Source: Candidatus Hydrogenedentota bacterium
Lineage (GTDB): Bacteria; Hydrogenedentota; Hydrogenedentia; Hydrogenedentiales; CAITNO01
Length of the DNA: 6,023 nucleotides
Reading direction: 5' to 3'
Assembly: GCA_903922535.1 (NCBI GenBank)
Contig: CAIXUF010001289.1
Coordinates: 1-6,023 of the forward strand
Every line of letters starts with the position of its first letter. Position 1 is the first letter of the stretch. The notes below the pieces were generated by a model. That model made no database searches. It saw nothing but the letters and a program-made list of their open reading frames with translations, and was not told where the DNA came from. This document shows positions 4,213 through 6,023 of this stretch, piece by piece. The position numbers and the translations under genes are program-made.

Positions 4213-6023
4213 TTACGCATAGTCACACCCGGAAAAGGCGCCACCCGAAACCGGCAACGCCAAGGATGATGTCTGGGCGCCGCTCCCCAAGGTCACATAT
4301 TCTTTGGACAATCCCTTCACATCCTCCTTCATCAGCGCTCCAAGACTGACTGGGACTGCCGCTTCGGCATACGAGAGATCTTTGAACTGCGCAATGCCGG
4401 GAAGGGCCACCGAGTCAATGGCCGTGAACTCGCCCGCTGTGTAAAGCGCCGAGCCGCTCACCGCCAGCGCATGCACCGCGCTGTCCGCCGCGGGGGCCCA
4501 GGCCGACTTGGCCTCGCCCGTCAGGCCCAGCGCGGCAATGCCGCCGCCCGCCTGCCCGCCGATGCTCGTAAACCCGCCGCCGGCGTACACCGTCTCACAG
4601 GACGCCGCAAGGGCGTTCACCGGACCGTTCGACACTGTGAACAGGGCCACGCCGCCCTTCCCGTCCGGGGCAATATCCACTGTCTCGATGCCATTGCCCT
4701 CGCCAACGTACAGCGTCGTGTCCGACACTGCAAGGGAAAGCGCCGGACCGGCCAGGTTGGCCGTCCAGTCCAGGAATGTCTTCGCCGCCAGGTCGTACGC
4801 TTCTAGATAGTAATTGGGGCTTGCCGCCAGGGTGAAGTCGCCGCCCATGTACAGCATACCCTCCGACACCGCGAGGGCCGCAACCACACCCGTCGTCGCC
4901 GTGACCTGCGTGGTCTCGCCGGTGGAAAGATCAACCCCGTCCACGAAACCGTCCCCGCCCGCGTACAGGGTCGCGCCGTCCGTAGAAACCGCCAAAGCAT
5001 GTACCACGCCGCCCGCGACGGGCATCCAGTCCGCCACCTTGCCCGTGGCCAGATCAATCTTGGCGATGTTCGTCCATCCATCGCCCGACCCGCCCGTACT
5101 CCCGGCCCAGGTGAACTCGCCACCAACGTAAAGCGCGTCCTCCGTGGCAACCATGGCATTCACCACACCGTTCGTCGCCCAGGCAACCTCTGTCGGCACA
5201 GTGCTGCTGTGATCAAAGACCGTCACCGTGAGCGTCGCGCTGCTTTTCGCCTCGTTGCCCGCCTCATCCTTCACCGACAGCGTCACCGTGTGTTCGCCCA
5301 GCCCCTTAAGCGCCGTTCCGGCAACCGGGTCCTGCCTGATTACCAAAGCTCCGGTCGGTGTGACGTCGTCCGTGGCCGACACCTCCCCGGTAAGGTCCGG
5401 CACCAGCGCGATGCACGATGCGTCCGCCGCAAGGGACCGTGCCGGAACGCCGGCCGAGATTGCCGGCGCCGTCACGTCCGATGAAACAACGTTCACCGTC
5501 CGGGTGACCTGGAACGCCTTGTTGCCGCTGCCGTCACTCACATCGTAGGTGACCGTGTACGCCCCGACAACCGCCGTGTTCACCGGATTCACCGTGACAA
5601 TGTTAGCAGTGACGTCACCCGCGCATTTGTCGAATGCCGTTGCGCCGGCATCTTTGTATGTCTGTCCGCGGACCACACTGACCGTTGCCTTCCCCACAAG
5701 TTCAATTACAGGCGCCCGCGAGTCCAGCACGGTGACCACCCGCGTCGCCTCGGTGGAATTCCCGCTGTTGTCGCTCACACTGTACGCAATGGTGTAAATG
5801 CCGGGCACATGGATGTCCACCGGATTGGTAACGACAATCTTGCTGGTCAGATCGCCATCACAAGCGTCAAAGGCCGTCGCGCCGGGGTCAGTGAAGGGTG
5901 TCCCGCATTCTATTGTTACGGTGTGAAGCACTGAGTGGGAGATGGGCTCTGGAAGCGCTTCCGCGACCTTGATGCTGTCTGAATGAGGGGTGGCGGACTT
6001 TGCCTGATCCAAACCCAAATCCA
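4213..6023 (-). CDS. C-terminal part of a large Ig-like/HYR/beta-propeller protein (5' end outside the window)
   Basis: The frame is open to the window edge; the first start-like codon (TTG, 6018) is probably internal, so the gene is partial. Numbering from that codon, residues 28-98 and 101-178 are two DUF5011/Cry22Aa-type Ig-like domains, each with the pattern FTDPGATAFDACDGDLT or a close variant and a final SVSDNSGN or DVSDGSGN strand. Residues 182-269 form an HYR-like domain ending in LSVKDEAGNEAKSSATLTV. Residues 280-550 hold six repeats of the form V-x-ALAVS-x-LY-x-GG-x-FT, 36-55 residues apart, likely a six-bladed propeller related to delta-60/DUF5122-type repeats. Cys38 and Cys53 in the first Ig-like domain could form a disulfide, fitting an exported protein. 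The tail (551-601) has no PEP-CTERM, LPXTG or other sorting signal and ends in SGCDYA. Such domains serve adhesion or surface display; no enzymatic motif is visible. A TAA stop at 4215-4213 ends the gene. Confidence 0.85.
   Translation of the reverse strand, partial: DLGLDQAKSATPHSDSIKVAEALPEPISHSVLHTVTIECGTPFTDPGATAFDACDGDLTSKIVVTNPVDIHVPGIYTIAYSVSDNSGNSTEATRVVTVLDSRAPVIELVGKATVSVVRGQTYKDAGATAFDKCAGDVTANIVTVNPVNTAVVGAYTVTYDVSDGSGNKAFQVTRTVNVVSSDVTAPAISAGVPARSLAADASCIALVPDLTGEVSATDDVTPTGALVIRQDPVAGTALKGLGEHTVTLSVKDEAGNEAKSSATLTVTVFDHSSTVPTEVAWATNGVVNAMVATEDALYVGGEFTWAGSTGGSGDGWTNIAKIDLATGKVADWMPVAGGVVHALAVSTDGATLYAGGDGFVDGVDLSTGETTQVTATTGVVAALAVSEGMLYMGGDFTLAASPNYYLEAYDLAAKTFLDWTANLAGPALSLAVSDTTLYVGEGNGIETVDIAPDGKGGVALFTVSNGPVNALAASCETVYAGGGFTSIGGQAGGGIAALGLTGEAKSAWAPAADSAVHALAVSGSALYTAGEFTAIDSVALPGIAQFKDLSYAEAAVPVSLGALMKEDVKGLSKEYVTLGSGAQTSSLALPVSGGAFSGCDYA

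Noticed and set aside
3304..4269. A 321-codon plus-strand frame antisense to GT2 and the gap
   Set aside because: It is the shadow of the GT2 gene on the opposite strand; no motif, and it crosses the hairpin and the stop of the large gene.
5549..5980. Similar DNA stretches in the two Ig-like domains, considered as a repeat element
   Set aside because: The similarity follows the protein domains (GATAFD...GD) and has diverged at codon level; it reflects old domain duplication rather than a separate DNA repeat.
1..6023. CRISPR array, insertion sequence, tRNA or rRNA gene
   Set aside because: No regularly spaced direct repeats, no transposase motifs with terminal repeats, and no tRNA- or rRNA-like sequences were seen on either strand.

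Overview
This GC-rich window is read entirely from the minus strand. It covers the 3' end of a large secreted-type protein gene and then a compact run of five co-directional genes for glycan or glycolipid synthesis. The sequence alone does not fix the organism. GC-rich codons, Shine-Dalgarno-led genes, and a large multidomain Ig-like/propeller protein beside an envelope-sugar cluster would suit an uncultivated Gram-negative bacterium, for example of the PVC/Hydrogenedentes/Planctomycetes kind. That placement is a low-confidence inference.

Layout in order of transcription, from high to low coordinates. 6023-4213 is the C-terminal 603 or so residues of a protein with two DUF5011 (Cry22Aa-type Ig-like) domains, one HYR-like domain and a six-unit beta-propeller-like repeat region; its N-terminus lies outside the window. 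4212-3910 is a 303-base gap with a strong nested hairpin (4111-4153), further short inverted and direct repeats, a candidate extended -10 promoter, and a 35-codon ORF of doubtful status. 3909-2944 is a DPM1/GtrB/ArnC-type GT2 polyprenyl-phosphate sugar transferase with two C-terminal membrane helices. 2937-1747 is a GT4-type (GT-B fold) glycosyltransferase with a TTG start. 1757-1029 is a class I SAM-dependent methyltransferase. 1018-53 is an integral membrane protein of the LPG_synthase_TM/UPF0104 'flippase-like' family. From 52 leftwards is the probable start of a fifth gene, cut by the window edge.

The four complete genes are separated by -11 to +10 bases, and Shine-Dalgarno-like sequences lie inside or across the preceding gene, so they almost certainly form one operon with translational coupling. 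Taken together they suggest loading of a sugar on a polyprenyl phosphate (GT2), cytoplasmic glycosyl transfer (GT4), methylation of a sugar or lipid intermediate, and a membrane step (UPF0104-like protein). Substrates cannot be read from the sequence. The window is mostly ordinary glycan-operon DNA. The parts that merit a second look are the palindromic intergenic region, an eight-G run inside the GT4 glycine-rich loop, and the stop/start junction at 55-50.
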